Shown here: positions 7,439 through 16,939 of the stretch, in pieces | Layout: each line of letters opens with the position of its first letter | Numbering within the stretch: position 1 is the first letter of the stretch | Source of the DNA: Thiothrix sp. UBA5583 | GTDB taxonomy: Bacteria; Pseudomonadota; Gammaproteobacteria; Thiotrichales; Thiotrichaceae | NCBI GenBank assembly: GCA_002425225.1 | Contig: DILV01000004.1 | Span: 1 to 49,766, forward strand | Length of the DNA: 49,766 nt | Direction of reading: 5' to 3' | Made by a program: the position numbers and the translations under genes | The notes under the pieces: generated by a model | What the model was told of the DNA's origin: nothing | The model's input: only the letters and a program-made list of their open reading frames with translations | Databases searched by the model: none

Positions 7439-8845
7439 TCAGTAGGCATTCCTGTCATGCAGGGTCTTGAAAGCAGTAACAAAAATAATTTTCATATCCA
7501 GACCCAGGCTCCAGCGGCGAATATATTCCATGTCATATTCCACCCGTTTTTGCATTTTGAACAGGGTATCCGTTTCACCACGCCAGCCATTAACTTGTGC
7601 CCAGCCGGTAATGCCAGGTTTCATCAGGTGGCGTAACATGTAACCGGGAATGATCTGCTTGTATTCTTCGTTATGCGCGACGGCATGAGGTCGTGGGCCG
7701 ACAATCGACATGTTGCCCTGCAATACGTTGAAAAACTGGGGGAGTTCATCCAGCGACGTCTTGCGCAGAAATGAGCCTACCGGGGTAACACGATGGTCGT
7801 TGCGGGTGGCTTGCCGGATGTTGTTGCCATTTTCACATACTGTCATGGTGCGGAATTTCCAGACCTGGAATTTTTCGCCTCGCAAACCATGTCGCGTCTG
7901 TTTGAACAACACAGGCCCCGGTGAAGTCAGCTTGATCGCTGCCGCTATCAGTAACATCAGAGGTGATACCAGCAACAGCAGCAAGGAACCAATGATCAGG
8001 TCTTCCATGCGTTTGAGGGCAGTATGCTGGACTGACAGGGGGGCTTCATGGACGCAGAGGACAGGAGTGTCAGCAATCTCCATGTAGCGGCTATGCAAGA
8101 GTGAGGTTGTAAAGTGGTCAGGAATGAGGCGGATTGGGGTGATGCTGTCAGTGAGTGAACGGATCAGGCTGAGGGCTGCTGAATGCTGGTTGCTTGTCGG
8201 AGCCAGATAGATTTGATCCCATTCCCCGCAACGGGCTGCTTCCAGCAACTCCTGCTTGCCCCCGATACGGGCATAATGTCTGGGCAGATCCAGCGGCTTT
8301 TCTTCATTACCCAGTTCATAAAAACCGGCAATCTGAAAACCGGATTCGGGTTTTTGTTCCAGCGCACGGGCAAAGCGCAAGCCCTGTTCAGTAATGCCTG
8401 CGATAGCGATGGTGCGGTTGTTGATACCGACTTGTTTGAGGCGGGCTTGTAGCGTGCGCAAGGTGTAACGGTTGGCAATCAACAGGACGGGCGTCATAAA
8501 GAGCCAGCTTATAAGGACAAACCGGGAGAAGTCATCAGAGGTTTTTGCTGCAAATATGACAAACACGACCAGCAGGAAAGTTGTCAGCCATGTCACCAGT
8601 AAACGGATGACTTCATCGCGCAGAAACGGGCGAGCACTCCATGAGGTATAGATGTCTGTAAAGCGGGCAATCAAACCAAACAGGAGGGACGTGCCCAACC
8701 CGGCAGCAAGATAGCCTGCTGTGTTGTGGGCATAAGCGCTGTCATAGAAGGAACCCAGCGCCAGAACACCTAGAATGACCAGTGTATCTGCACTGCGGTA
8801 GATCAGTTCGGAGCTGATTTTCTTGTCTACCTTCATGTTTTCCAT
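7439..8845 (-). CDS. Undecaprenyl-phosphate sugar phosphotransferase (WcaJ/EpsB type)
   Basis: This 468-residue initiating enzyme transfers a hexose-1-phosphate to undecaprenyl phosphate and starts the repeat unit. The N-terminal half has four hydrophobic helices and a CoA-binding-like domain with degenerate Rossmann motif. The C-terminal 195 residues are the bacterial sugar transferase domain: a membrane re-entrant helix, then LFKQTRHGLRGEKFQVWKFR, and later ELPQFFNVLQGNMSIVGPRPH. These are complete catalytic motifs. The ATG at 8845 has GAGG 10 nt upstream. Preference for glucose or galactose cannot be read. A 314-base gap separates it from the main EPS operon, so it likely has its own promoter. 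Confidence 0.92.
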   Translation of the reverse strand: MENMKVDKKISSELIYRSADTLVILGVLALGSFYDSAYAHNTAGYLAAGLGTSLLFGLIARFTDIYTSWSARPFLRDEVIRLLVTWLTTFLLVVFVIFAAKTSDDFSRFVLISWLFMTPVLLIANRYTLRTLQARLKQVGINNRTIAIAGITEQGLRFARALEQKPESGFQIAGFYELGNEEKPLDLPRHYARIGGKQELLEAARCGEWDQIYLAPTSNQHSAALSLIRSLTDSITPIRLIPDHFTTSLLHSRYMEIADTPVLCVHEAPLSVQHTALKRMEDLIIGSLLLLLVSPLMLLIAAAIKLTSPGPVLFKQTRHGLRGEKFQVWKFRTMTVCENGNNIRQATRNDHRVTPVGSFLRKTSLDELPQFFNVLQGNMSIVGPRPHAVAHNEEYKQIIPGYMLRHLMKPGITGWAQVNGWRGETDTLFKMQKRVEYDMEYIRRWSLGLDMKIIFVTAFKTLHDRNAY

Positions 8846-9159
8846 TCAACTGTTATCCTCTGTCTGGCGGTCATGCTTTCAGACTGCCACGGAATTTTGT
8901 TGTCATTAGGTAACTTGCAGCGCGAAATCTTACAGGTGTGATGTAAAAAAACAACACCTCACGTAAAAGTTTTTCACCAGACAGACGAAAGGCTGGGAAT
9001 CTCCATCTGTTTGTTGTGCAAGCATATTTAATATAAACAGCCTTTTTTGACACTCAGGGCTGCTGAAAACTGCCCTTAATATAGCCTATATATGGCTTCT
9101 TTGTCGCAGAAAAAACACAAGCGGCAGCGTTTTCTTGATCAATTTGCCAAATCCCGCGA
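8846..9159. other. Intergenic region inside the EPS locus, probable promoter for the sugar-transferase gene
   Basis: No gene is supported here. An AT-rich patch near 9020-9040 reads TATATTAAATA on the minus strand and is a candidate -10 region about 180 bases before the sugar-transferase start. No JUMPstart/ops element is seen. Two tiny frames (a 60-codon minus frame and a 23-codon plus frame ending at 9163) lack supporting features. Confidence 0.4.
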
Positions 9160-9993
9160 TTAGCCCGGCAGGCGTGATGTACTATCTGTTTCCCACCGAT
9201 AATTGCGCAGGTTACGATATTGCCAGGTAGCCCGCAGGCGGATGAATAACGTAATTGATAAATATACTGATGCTGGGATGAAGTCCCGGCTAAACAGCTT
9301 GTTGCGCAGGATACTGCTGTAAGGTTTTTGCTCTGTTTGGGAGCACAAACCGGATGTCGCCAGTTGCATGTTACCCAGCCGTGCCCGCGTCTTGATCTTG
9401 ATCAGAGAGGTCAGGGTATGCGGGGCGGCAATGAAAATTTGCGCACCGGCAATGTTGCGGCGTTCATGCCGTGCAAACTGGCAGCGGACAAAACCGTCAT
9501 CATTGATCACTTCCGGGAAACGGGCAAAGCGTTGGTGGCCTGCCTCACTGACAACATAGCTGCATGTGGCGACCACACCTTCACGGATGTAAGGGAGTTG
9601 TAACCAGATGTGGTAAAACTGCCGGACAAACCAAGATGAACGGGAAGTATCAATCACGGGTTCCGGTGCTGCCAGCAATGTCTCGCCATTTTTCATGCCG
9701 GTTACGATGGTCTGGATAGCGTTGGCAGACAGGCGTGTATCTGCATCAATGTAGAACACGGGCCAGCTCGTAATGTGTTTTTCAGCCTCATTCAGGGCAT
9801 TGACCTTGGATGGTTTGGCAATATCCAAGCAAATGGCTTGCGGATATTCATTGCGTACAATCTCGGCGGTGTTGTCACTACAGCCGTTGCAGGCCACAAT
9901 CAGGGTATCCAGCCCCGGCTGATCCATGAGGCTGTCAAGACAGCGGCGGATGACAGTTGCTTCATTATGGGCGGGTACAATCACGCTTGCCAT
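9160..9993 (-). CDS. Family 2 glycosyltransferase
   Basis: A GT-A enzyme of 277 residues when started at ATG 9993 ([12 protein letters not shown]). The longer frame from 10044 would lie inside the upstream gene, and the TGATG overlap at 9991-9995 argues for the shorter form. Visible motifs are the N-terminal SVIVPAHNE strand, the nucleotide-site Asp region, and FYIDADTR as the DxD metal site. The C-terminus has a hydrophobic stretch near residue 240 that may touch the membrane. It is the last gene of the long EPS operon. The sugar it transfers is unknown. Confidence 0.87.
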   Translation of the reverse strand: MASVIVPAHNEATVIRRCLDSLMDQPGLDTLIVACNGCSDNTAEIVRNEYPQAICLDIAKPSKVNALNEAEKHITSWPVFYIDADTRLSANAIQTIVTGMKNGETLLAAPEPVIDTSRSSWFVRQFYHIWLQLPYIREGVVATCSYVVSEAGHQRFARFPEVINDDGFVRCQFARHERRNIAGAQIFIAAPHTLTSLIKIKTRARLGNMQLATSGLCSQTEQKPYSSILRNKLFSRDFIPASVYLSITLFIRLRATWQYRNLRNYRWETDSTSRLPG

Positions 9994-10919
9994 CAGCGGT
10001 ATCCCCGTAGCCAGTCGGCACGCTGTGCGTACACCATCTGCCATTGTTTGCGTTGTTCGGAATGCGGTTTGAACAGGGTGTGCAACAGGTGTTTGTTGAG
10101 CACATACCAGTACAGCAGGAAATGTTGCAGGGGGCGTTGCCAGCGGGGGGCATGACGGTTGGCAAGTTCCACTTTGCCCTTGAGCAGCTTGACCATCTTG
10201 GCGGAAAAGTTGTTATGGCTGACGCCACCGTGATGGATAATGCGGGCATCCGGGGTGACAATCGGCTGATGTCCGTAAGCTCTGGCTCGCAGGCAATAAT
10301 CGGCTTCTTCCGCATACATGAAGAAGCTGGCATCTAAGCCATCCAGTTTGTCCCATAGCTCACGGGTAGTCAGGAAAAAACAGCCAGATACAATGTCGAC
10401 TTTCTTGACGGTATCGCGTTGCCAGCAGCCGTAATTGACCCGGTTGAACAGGCAACTGTGGCTGAACAGCTTGCTTAAGCCCAGGGCGCTGAACAGCAAC
10501 GTGCTGAGGGTGGTTTCAGCCCAGGCGTGCTGGCTGTTAAGGCTCAGGTCATTGTTCAGGGTAACGCCACTCCAGATACCGTTACCGGGGTGTTGTTCGG
10601 CGAATTGCAGCAAGCGGTCAATGGCATTGTCGAGAATGACGGTATCAGGATTGAGCAGCAGTAAATATTTCCCCTGTGCTTGTGTTACCCCGGTACGTAC
10701 ACCTCCGGCGAACCCCGGATTTTGCCCGGAATCAATCAGCTTGATGTCGGGAAACTGTTCGCGGATGACCTTGACTGAATCATCCTGTGAGGCATTGTCC
10801 ACCACGATGATTTCAAAGCGGGTTTGCCGGGTTTCACGCAAGACGGATTCCAGTGCCCGTTGGATGAATTTGGCTGTGTTGTAGGAAACCAGGATGATGC
10901 TCAGCTCAGGTGTGCTCAC
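9993..10919 (-). CDS. Family 2 glycosyltransferase, rhamnosyltransferase-like
   Basis: The 308-residue protein starts at a GTG overlapping the previous stop as GTGA. It has [13 protein letters not shown] at the N-terminus, [11 protein letters not shown] near residue 40, [10 protein letters not shown] as the DxD-like site near 90, and the late [18 protein letters not shown] motif. The last motif is characteristic of WbbL-type rhamnosyltransferases. Given that the same operon makes dTDP-L-rhamnose, transfer of rhamnose is a reasonable inference. Linkage and acceptor are unknown. Confidence 0.88.
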   Translation of the reverse strand: MSTPELSIILVSYNTAKFIQRALESVLRETRQTRFEIIVVDNASQDDSVKVIREQFPDIKLIDSGQNPGFAGGVRTGVTQAQGKYLLLLNPDTVILDNAIDRLLQFAEQHPGNGIWSGVTLNNDLSLNSQHAWAETTLSTLLFSALGLSKLFSHSCLFNRVNYGCWQRDTVKKVDIVSGCFFLTTRELWDKLDGLDASFFMYAEEADYCLRARAYGHQPIVTPDARIIHHGGVSHNNFSAKMVKLLKGKVELANRHAPRWQRPLQHFLLYWYVLNKHLLHTLFKPHSEQRKQWQMVYAQRADWLRGYR

Positions 10920-11374
10920 GCCAGCCTCCCGTAAGCAATGGTCTGGATGCCGGATTTCAATATTTTTGCCGGATTGCCGCCCACAATGGAGTTGGCAGGA
11001 ACATCTTTGGTGACAACACTGCCAGCACCGACAATCACCTGATCACCGATGGTCACGCCGGGCAGGACAATGGCGCCGCAACCGATAAAGCAGTTTGCCC
11101 CGATTTTGGTCACTTGCTCAAAACTGCCGCCATGCCGCCGGGTTGCATAGTCATGCGCCAGAATGATGGAATCAAACGCGATATAGGTTTTTTCACCAAT
11201 TTCGAGGCAGCGTGGATTGGTTTTGTCCAGGCGTGCCTTGAAGGAAATGCGCACATCCGGGGCAATTTTCATCCCGTACAAGGTGCGGAAGTACCAGGTG
11301 CGCAGCCACAGCAGGCTGTCCCGGAACCACACCAGCCACATGTAAACTCGCTGGTTGACAAAACGTAGTCTCAT
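10916..11374 (-). CDS. Hexapeptide-repeat O-acetyltransferase (WcaF/LacA type)
   Basis: The 152-residue protein has left-handed beta-helix repeats, visible as I-G-x-x-x-x spacings in [20 protein letters not shown] and onward, then the [24 protein letters not shown] ending shared by serine and colanic-acid acetyltransferases. The catalytic His is probably in [12 protein letters not shown]. The ATG overlaps the polymerase stop (ATGA). With the membrane acyltransferase it suggests an acetylated polysaccharide. Confidence 0.87.
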   Translation of the reverse strand: MRLRFVNQRVYMWLVWFRDSLLWLRTWYFRTLYGMKIAPDVRISFKARLDKTNPRCLEIGEKTYIAFDSIILAHDYATRRHGGSFEQVTKIGANCFIGCGAIVLPGVTIGDQVIVGAGSVVTKDVPANSIVGGNPAKILKSGIQTIAYGRLA

Positions 11375-12669
11375 AAGCGTTCGCCATCGGTTGGTTGTGT
11401 GCCTGAATCCGGCAAGCTGCCGGTTTCATCCCAAGTGTAATAACGTGCCCAGCCAATCATCCCCAGTGCAAAGAAAAACATGGGCTGGAGTTTGCCAAAA
11501 TAATCAACGGTAAAGCCGATCAGGATCAGGGATAAAAACGACAGCAGCCAGGCTGTCACCATCCAGCGGGTTGCCTCAGTATGTTTCCAGCTATGATTCA
11601 AGGTGCTGAAAGTGGCATACAGGCTGGCAAGCAGCAGCAGGAATGCGGCAAAAATTCCGTGTTGCAAGGTCAACAGCAGCCAGAAACTGTCAATACTGTT
11701 GCCAAACCAGTCAGTGATCCAGTATGGGCGTGTCCAGTCGTGCAGGCCAGGGCCGATCAGGCCAATGCCCATAATCGGGTTGTCTGCGATGTCATCCATG
11801 CTGTGTTCCCACTGCATCATGCGGAAATAGCCAGTATTCGGGTTAAAGGTCAGGTACGAAATCAGGATGCCGAAAAAGCCCCGGTTGGAAAATGCATTGA
11901 TCAGCATGGCTCCGGCAATGCCACCGAAAAACAGGGCAATCCACAAACGGCGGGCACTATGCCAGAAGCGGGTTAAAATAGCGATACCTGATTGAAAAAT
12001 AAGGGATAGCAGGGGGGCGGAAGACAAAGTGGTAATCATGGAAATCACCAGTCCGACCACATTCAACCCTACCAGCAAGCTGCGCGAGCGTAACCACCAC
12101 AGGAAAGCAAACGGGAAGAACAAGGCCAGCAGGGAACCATACAGGATGGGATGCTCAAACAGGCTGGTTGCCCGCATGATACCGCCACGGATGTAGTAAT
12201 GCGTATACAAACGGTAGTCGAGTGCATCATGCCCGGTCAGCCACTTGGCAATGTCATGCATGAAGCGGTGCTGGGCAAAGGCTTCATAGATGGCAAACAG
12301 GGTCAGGGATGTCAGAATGATGATAAATAGCCGATTGATATGGAAAAAGCGTTCCGGGGTGGTAATAAACAGGCGTGCCAGCCAGAAGGCTCCCAAGGTT
12401 TCAATCGCGTAAATGCCGGTGGATTCCACCGATTGTTGCAGCCCGTGGTTATGCCAGATGCTGGCAAAGGCCAGTATTATCAGCCCGATCAGCAGCACAT
12501 CCACCAGATCGGCCTGTTCCAGCAGGGTTTTGATGTTCAGCAATGCGTACAGCAGGGTAACACCCAGCACAATCCGGTACGGCTCAATACGCACCGATCC
12601 CGCCATGGTGTAAAACTCCACCGGGATGAATACGGATATGACGAACAGGATGGCAAGTAGTCGCAGCAT
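11371..12669 (-). CDS. Wzy-like O-antigen/EPS polymerase
   Basis: The 432-residue integral membrane protein has about 11-12 helices and a large periplasmic loop near residues 290-330 containing [24 protein letters not shown]. This resembles the conserved loop of the O-antigen ligase/Wzy (Wzy_C) family, NPxxGxG. It would polymerise undecaprenyl-linked repeat units in the periplasm. It follows the flippase by 8 bases and overlaps the acetyltransferase start. Sequence alone cannot separate polymerase from ligase. The Wzx/Wzc context favours polymerase. Confidence 0.82.
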   Translation of the reverse strand: MLRLLAILFVISVFIPVEFYTMAGSVRIEPYRIVLGVTLLYALLNIKTLLEQADLVDVLLIGLIILAFASIWHNHGLQQSVESTGIYAIETLGAFWLARLFITTPERFFHINRLFIIILTSLTLFAIYEAFAQHRFMHDIAKWLTGHDALDYRLYTHYYIRGGIMRATSLFEHPILYGSLLALFFPFAFLWWLRSRSLLVGLNVVGLVISMITTLSSAPLLSLIFQSGIAILTRFWHSARRLWIALFFGGIAGAMLINAFSNRGFFGILISYLTFNPNTGYFRMMQWEHSMDDIADNPIMGIGLIGPGLHDWTRPYWITDWFGNSIDSFWLLLTLQHGIFAAFLLLLASLYATFSTLNHSWKHTEATRWMVTAWLLSFLSLILIGFTVDYFGKLQPMFFFALGMIGWARYYTWDETGSLPDSGTQPTDGERL

Positions 12670-12677
12670 GATAATCC

Positions 12678-13961
12678 TTATGATAGCCGTCCCTGGTCAT
12701 TTAGCAGGCGATTTTTGAAGAAAAACACTATTACCCCCCCCGTCAACACCAGATTGGCGAGCAAGGTCGCGCCCGCAGCACCTTCAATGCCATAGTGCGG
12801 AATCATCAGCAGATTGGCGATAATGTTCACGACCAGCGCACTCATGAGCAGGATATTCAGGTAACGTACCTGTTCCTGAATGATGAACATGAAAGAAAAC
12901 GTCAGGCTCATCGCCCGTACAAACTGTGCTACCAACAGGATGGCCAGTGCCATGCCCGCCTGTACATATTCCAGGCTGAAAACTGCCAGGATGAAATCAC
13001 TGGTCATCAGTAACAGCAGGGTTACGATACCGAGTACACCTGCTACCAGCCCGGTTGCCTGCCAGAAAAATCGCCGGGTCTGTTCCGGCTGCTGCTTGTG
13101 GATTTTCAGCAGACGCGGGTAAATGGTGGCATCCAGCGCCCCCAGAAAAAACAGGCTCACAAATGACAGGCGTGCCGCGACCGTAAACAGGGCGACATCT
13201 TCGTTGCTGAGTAGCAAACCAGTCAGCAGGGTGTCTGCCCACAGCATCAGGAAGGAAAAAAAGGAAACCGGCGCGAGAGGCAAGGACTGTTGCAGCACAT
13301 CCCGTACCTTGAACGGTGTACTGACGGCAGGTGACAAGTCCTGCCACCACGGGCGCAACCAATGGAATGACCACAAACCTGCCAGCAACAAGGAGGCGAT
13401 ATACAACCACAAATAATGCTGGTTTTGGGTGAAGATCATCCAGAACACAACAATCAGCAGCATGTAAGTGACTGCCGGAAGCGCGTTTTGTACCAGCAGG
13501 GATTGGGACGTATGGCGGATGGCTTTCAGGAAGGCCGAGTTCAGCATCACCAGATTGAAAAACAGGATACCGCTACCTGCCGCCAATAATGGCAACAACT
13601 GGATGGCATCATCAAACAGCAGGTGTTGCGTCAACGGGGCAAACACGAGCCAGCCCAGCATAAACACCACACTGCTGAGCAGAACCAGCCGGTAGGCAGC
13701 CTGCAAGTATTGCCCCTGTTGACGTTGTTCCGTTTCAGGGATGCGGGCAACATCCCGCACCAGCCATTGCTCGACCCCCAAACGGCTAAACAGGGAAATA
13801 CCCGTCACCAGCGTCATCAGCATGAACACCATCCCGGCCTCATGCATCGGCAAGTTGCGGGTCAGGGTAATGGCTACGGCGAAATTCAGACCTACCCCGG
13901 CAAAACGTGCGATGGTCGACAAGGCACTGGTTATTAGCAGGGAATGGTTTTGCAGGTTCAT
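12678..13961 (-). CDS. Wzx-like oligosaccharide flippase
   Basis: The 427-residue MOP/PST-family transporter has about 12 helices. The N-terminal region has ALSTIARFAGVGLNFAVAITLTRNL and a GVEQWLVRDVAR loop, both typical of polysaccharide flippases. It would flip the lipid-linked repeat unit across the inner membrane. The start overlaps the PssE-like stop as ATGA, and the polymerase gene follows directly. Confidence 0.88.
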   Translation of the reverse strand: MNLQNHSLLITSALSTIARFAGVGLNFAVAITLTRNLPMHEAGMVFMLMTLVTGISLFSRLGVEQWLVRDVARIPETEQRQQGQYLQAAYRLVLLSSVVFMLGWLVFAPLTQHLLFDDAIQLLPLLAAGSGILFFNLVMLNSAFLKAIRHTSQSLLVQNALPAVTYMLLIVVFWMIFTQNQHYLWLYIASLLLAGLWSFHWLRPWWQDLSPAVSTPFKVRDVLQQSLPLAPVSFFSFLMLWADTLLTGLLLSNEDVALFTVAARLSFVSLFFLGALDATIYPRLLKIHKQQPEQTRRFFWQATGLVAGVLGIVTLLLLMTSDFILAVFSLEYVQAGMALAILLVAQFVRAMSLTFSFMFIIQEQVRYLNILLMSALVVNIIANLLMIPHYGIEGAAGATLLANLVLTGGVIVFFFKNRLLNDQGRLS

Positions 13962-14455
13962 GCCGGTTTGCCGCCCTGTTTGGGGAAGCGGATGGCCTGA
14001 TCAATGAAATCAACCAGGGTTTGTCGGCGTGCTCCGGGTGTTTGTGTGGCTGCTTGCAGGTCGTGTTGCCGTTCCAGCAGGGCATACAGTTCGTCCTGGC
14101 TGGTGGCGGTATATACGCCAGACAGTTTGCCCATCCACGCTAATCCGTCCAGTTGATGGTCATTGCGGTGTTCGCCCAAAGCGTGTTGGCGATTCATGAC
14201 GATGATGGGTTTGCGGTTTTCCAGTGCTGTGATGATGTTGCCCATGCCTGCGTGCGAAATGATCAGGCTGGCAGCTTGTAGATGCTGGTTGAAGGTATCC
14301 GTGGTCATGAAGCGTTCCCAGCGCAAATGCTGCGGCAGGTACTCGCCACCGGCAATCTGGGCGATACCTGCCATCTGGTGCTGTCCCACCCATTCATCCA
14401 CGCTGCGGATCAGGCGGTCGAATGGAAATTGCGTACCTACGGCGACAAAGATCAC
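13958..14455 (-). CDS. PssE/Alg13-like glycosyltransferase catalytic subunit
   Basis: The 165-residue protein corresponds to a GT28 C-terminal domain: MIFVAVGTQFPFDRLIRSVDEW at the start and IISHAGMGNIITALENRKPIIVMNRQ near residue 75, the UDP-sugar binding HAGxG..E motif. Such proteins pair with a membrane PssD/Alg14 subunit, which is the next gene upstream (14452-14919). The GTG start overlaps that gene's stop as GTGA. Rhizobial PssD/PssE transfer glucuronic acid. The sugar here is not known. Confidence 0.87.
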   Translation of the reverse strand: MIFVAVGTQFPFDRLIRSVDEWVGQHQMAGIAQIAGGEYLPQHLRWERFMTTDTFNQHLQAASLIISHAGMGNIITALENRKPIIVMNRQHALGEHRNDHQLDGLAWMGKLSGVYTATSQDELYALLERQHDLQAATQTPGARRQTLVDFIDQAIRFPKQGGKPA

Positions 14456-14919
14456 AGGACTGCTCCCTTGAACAGGATGTCCTGCCCGTTACTCAGGTGT
14501 TCCCATTGGGTCAGGAATACATCAGCACGTTTTTGGGCAAGGCGACCGGCACGGGAAATCTGTTTCACATTGGCGATACTGTCTACCCAGATGGTGCGGA
14601 TACCGAGCAGGCTGCCGAGCCAGACAGCCACAAACCCAGGGGCGGCGCCGGTGGAGAGGATGGCTTGCGGGCGTTCTTTCAGCAGCACATACAGCACCTG
14701 CAAAGCGCAGGGAATCAGCTTCCACTTGTCATCTGCACTCACATCGGTGACGGAATACACCTTTTTGCCCTTGAGCGTACTGGCTGTGCCGAACAGGTCG
14801 CCGGGCATGGCGTAAACAATATGGTAACGTCCTTCCAACCCCTGACACAGGCGGGTCAGTTGTATCCAGTGACCTCCGGGAGAGGAAATGGCCAGCAACT
14901 TGGGAAGGGTTGTGTTCAA
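14452..14919 (-). CDS. PssD/Alg14-like glycosyltransferase membrane subunit
   Basis: The 155-residue partner of the PssE-like protein starts KLLAISSPGGHWIQLTRL, where SPGGHW is the family hallmark, and continues with ILSTGAAPGFVAVWLGSLLGIRTIWVDS, which includes a membrane-associating helix. The probable TTG start at 14919 overlaps the methyltransferase stop (TTGA). The two subunits together make one glycosyltransferase. No ATG nearby gives the full N-terminal motif. Confidence 0.86.
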   Translation of the reverse strand: MNTTLPKLLAISSPGGHWIQLTRLCQGLEGRYHIVYAMPGDLFGTASTLKGKKVYSVTDVSADDKWKLIPCALQVLYVLLKERPQAILSTGAAPGFVAVWLGSLLGIRTIWVDSIANVKQISRAGRLAQKRADVFLTQWEHLSNGQDILFKGAVL

Positions 14920-15872
14920 GTGGGTTTCCTCAAATAGAATGCAGCCTGATCGCCCTGATTGATTGCGTTTAATTCACGTGAACGTTGTTCAAAGGCGCGG
15001 ATTTCCTTGGCAGTAAACAGGGCATTTTGCGGCGATTCTGCCCATGAACGCGGGTCACGCAAGGGAATGTCCTGCTCGTATTGCTTGCTGCCCCAGAATT
15101 GCAGGGCAAACGAGTCATACACGACCTGTTCGAGCTGAAAGCCTGTTTGTGCCGCCAGTGCCTGCATACTGTTGAGCGAATGCAGGAACAGATGGCGTGG
15201 GGCATCCAGTTGCACCCAGTTGACCCCGTATTCCTGCCATGCCCAGGAAGACACGGTGGGAACCCGCACCAGTGCCATACCGCCGGGTGCTAGGATACGG
15301 AATGCCTGTTGCAGGTTGGCTTGCTGCTCAGGCAGGTGCTCAAAGGAATGGTGAAACATCACCAGATCCCATTGCCCGGTTTCACTGAAAATATCGCGTT
15401 TTTCGATGTGCAAGCCGTTGGGGTAACTGATGTCTGCACGGTTGAACGGGTCGATGCCCAACAGATGCTGAAAGCCAATCTCACGCAGGGAATGCAGCAA
15501 ATGACCTGCACCACAACCCACATCCAGAATGCGCGATGTCGGATTGATTCCGGCAGGGCGCAAGCTGGCCAGTTTGGCATTGGGGGAGAGGAAATGCATG
15601 ATGCGCCCAAGCTGGCAGTGCCCGGTGGCAGCCCAGGTGTCGCGCATCCGCAGCAGCTTTTGTTTCAACGCACTACCGCTGTTACCGACACCGCTGTAGG
15701 AATAGTAATTGTCAGGGTAATAATCTCCCAGATTGCCGGGAATGCTGGCAATTTGCAGACAGCCACAATCGGCACACTGGAAATAAGGGTGCTCATCACG
15801 CAGGCCGAGCATCATTTCCTTGGCTACGTAAGCGCGGTGTGCACCTTCACTGCCACAGATACGGCATTTCAT
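14916..15872 (-). CDS. Class I SAM-dependent methyltransferase with N-terminal zinc-ribbon
   Basis: A 318-residue protein when started at ATG 15872 (MKCRICGSEG), which overlaps the rfbB stop as TGATG. The longer frame to 15944 is unlikely. CxxC pairs near residues 3-6 and 34-37 form a likely zinc ribbon. The SAM site is RILDVGCGAGHLLHSL near residue 115, and the post-motif WDLVMFHHSFEHL follows. This architecture occurs in sugar C- or O-methyltransferases of polysaccharide clusters. Placed between rhamnose genes and glycosyltransferases, it probably methylates a nucleotide sugar or the repeat unit. Confidence 0.85.
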   Translation of the reverse strand: MKCRICGSEGAHRAYVAKEMMLGLRDEHPYFQCADCGCLQIASIPGNLGDYYPDNYYSYSGVGNSGSALKQKLLRMRDTWAATGHCQLGRIMHFLSPNAKLASLRPAGINPTSRILDVGCGAGHLLHSLREIGFQHLLGIDPFNRADISYPNGLHIEKRDIFSETGQWDLVMFHHSFEHLPEQQANLQQAFRILAPGGMALVRVPTVSSWAWQEYGVNWVQLDAPRHLFLHSLNSMQALAAQTGFQLEQVVYDSFALQFWGSKQYEQDIPLRDPRSWAESPQNALFTAKEIRAFEQRSRELNAINQGDQAAFYLRKPT

Positions 15873-16939
15873 CAGGTTTTGTCCCCATGTGTACCGAATA
15901 GCTGGATGCCTTCCTGCCAGAATTCCGGTCTTGCCAGATACCATTCCAGTGTTTTTGCCAGGCCAGACTGGAAGGTTTCTGCCGGTTCATAACCCAGTTC
16001 GCGGCAAATCTTGCTGTTGTCGATGGCGTAGCGGCGGTCATGACCGGGGCGGTCTTGCACGTAGGTGATGTGCTGACGGTGCGGCACATGCGGTGAAGCA
16101 GGGAAGCGGCTATCCAGCAGGGCGCACAGTTCATGGATCAGGCTCAGGTTGGCCTGCTCGTTATTGCCACCAATGTTGTAGGTTTCCCCCACCCGCCCGG
16201 TGCGGATGATCAGGTCGATCCCCCGGTTGTGGTCGTCCACGTACAGCCAGTCGCGTACCTGTTGCCCATCACCGTAGATGGGTACGGGCTGACCTTGCAG
16301 CAGCCGGGCAATTGCCAGCGGGATCAGCTTTTCCGGGTACTGGTAAGGGCCGTAGTTGTTGGAACAATTGCTGGTACTGGTCTGCAAGCCATAGGTATGC
16401 TGGTAAGCCCGCACGATATGGTCGGAAGCCGCCTTGCTGGCAGCATACGGCGAGTTGGGAGCATACGGTGTGATTTCGGTGAATGCCGGGTCAGTAGGCG
16501 ACAATGTGCCATACACCTCGTCAGTGGAGACGTGGTGGAAACGGTGGGCAAAACCGGGCTTTTCTTCCAGCCAGACTTTTTTTGCCGCTTTCAGCAGGCT
16601 GTGCGTACCGTCAATATTGGTTTTCAGGAAAGCATCCGGCCCGTAGATGGAACGGTCAACGTGCGACTCGGCAGCAAAGTGCACGAGGGTGTCGATGTTT
16701 TCTTCACGCAGCAAGGTTTCCACCAGTGGCTGGTCGAGGATGTCACCGTGTACAAAACGGAAACTGCTCTGGCTTTCCAGCGGTTGCAGGTTCTCGTAAC
16801 GGCCTGCGTAGGTCAGCGCATCCAGCACAACCAGCCGTGTATCCGGGTACTGTTGCAGCCAGTAGTGGACGAAATTGGTGCCGATGAAACCTGCTCCGCC
16901 AGTGACGAGCAGGTTACGGGGTTGATGTGTCATAGTCAT
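15872..16939 (-). CDS. rfbB: dTDP-glucose 4,6-dehydratase
   Basis: RmlB, 355 residues, is a short-chain dehydrogenase-type enzyme converting dTDP-glucose to dTDP-4-keto-6-deoxyglucose. It shows NAD-binding TGGAGFIGTNFVHYWL, HFAAESHVDRSI, the STDEVYGTL motif with the active Asp-Glu, and YAASKAASDH with the catalytic Tyr-Lys. SNNYGPYQYPEKLIPL is also present. Length is normal. It lies third-step-adjacent in an operon order rfbA-C-D-B and overlaps rfbD by ATGA. Confidence 0.96.
   Translation of the reverse strand: MTMTHQPRNLLVTGGAGFIGTNFVHYWLQQYPDTRLVVLDALTYAGRYENLQPLESQSSFRFVHGDILDQPLVETLLREENIDTLVHFAAESHVDRSIYGPDAFLKTNIDGTHSLLKAAKKVWLEEKPGFAHRFHHVSTDEVYGTLSPTDPAFTEITPYAPNSPYAASKAASDHIVRAYQHTYGLQTSTSNCSNNYGPYQYPEKLIPLAIARLLQGQPVPIYGDGQQVRDWLYVDDHNRGIDLIIRTGRVGETYNIGGNNEQANLSLIHELCALLDSRFPASPHVPHRQHITYVQDRPGHDRRYAIDNSKICRELGYEPAETFQSGLAKTLEWYLARPEFWQEGIQLFGTHGDKT

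Noticed and set aside
8871-9053. 60-codon minus frame upstream of the sugar transferase
   Set aside because: Lacks ribosome site and domain features; the region looks like promoter DNA.
8846-9159. Search for a JUMPstart/ops element in the EPS locus
   Set aside because: No GGCGGTAGC-type core was seen here or before rfbA.
9092-9163. 23-codon plus frame (MASLSQKKHKRQRF...)
   Set aside because: Too short, no ribosome site, and overlaps the end of a real gene.
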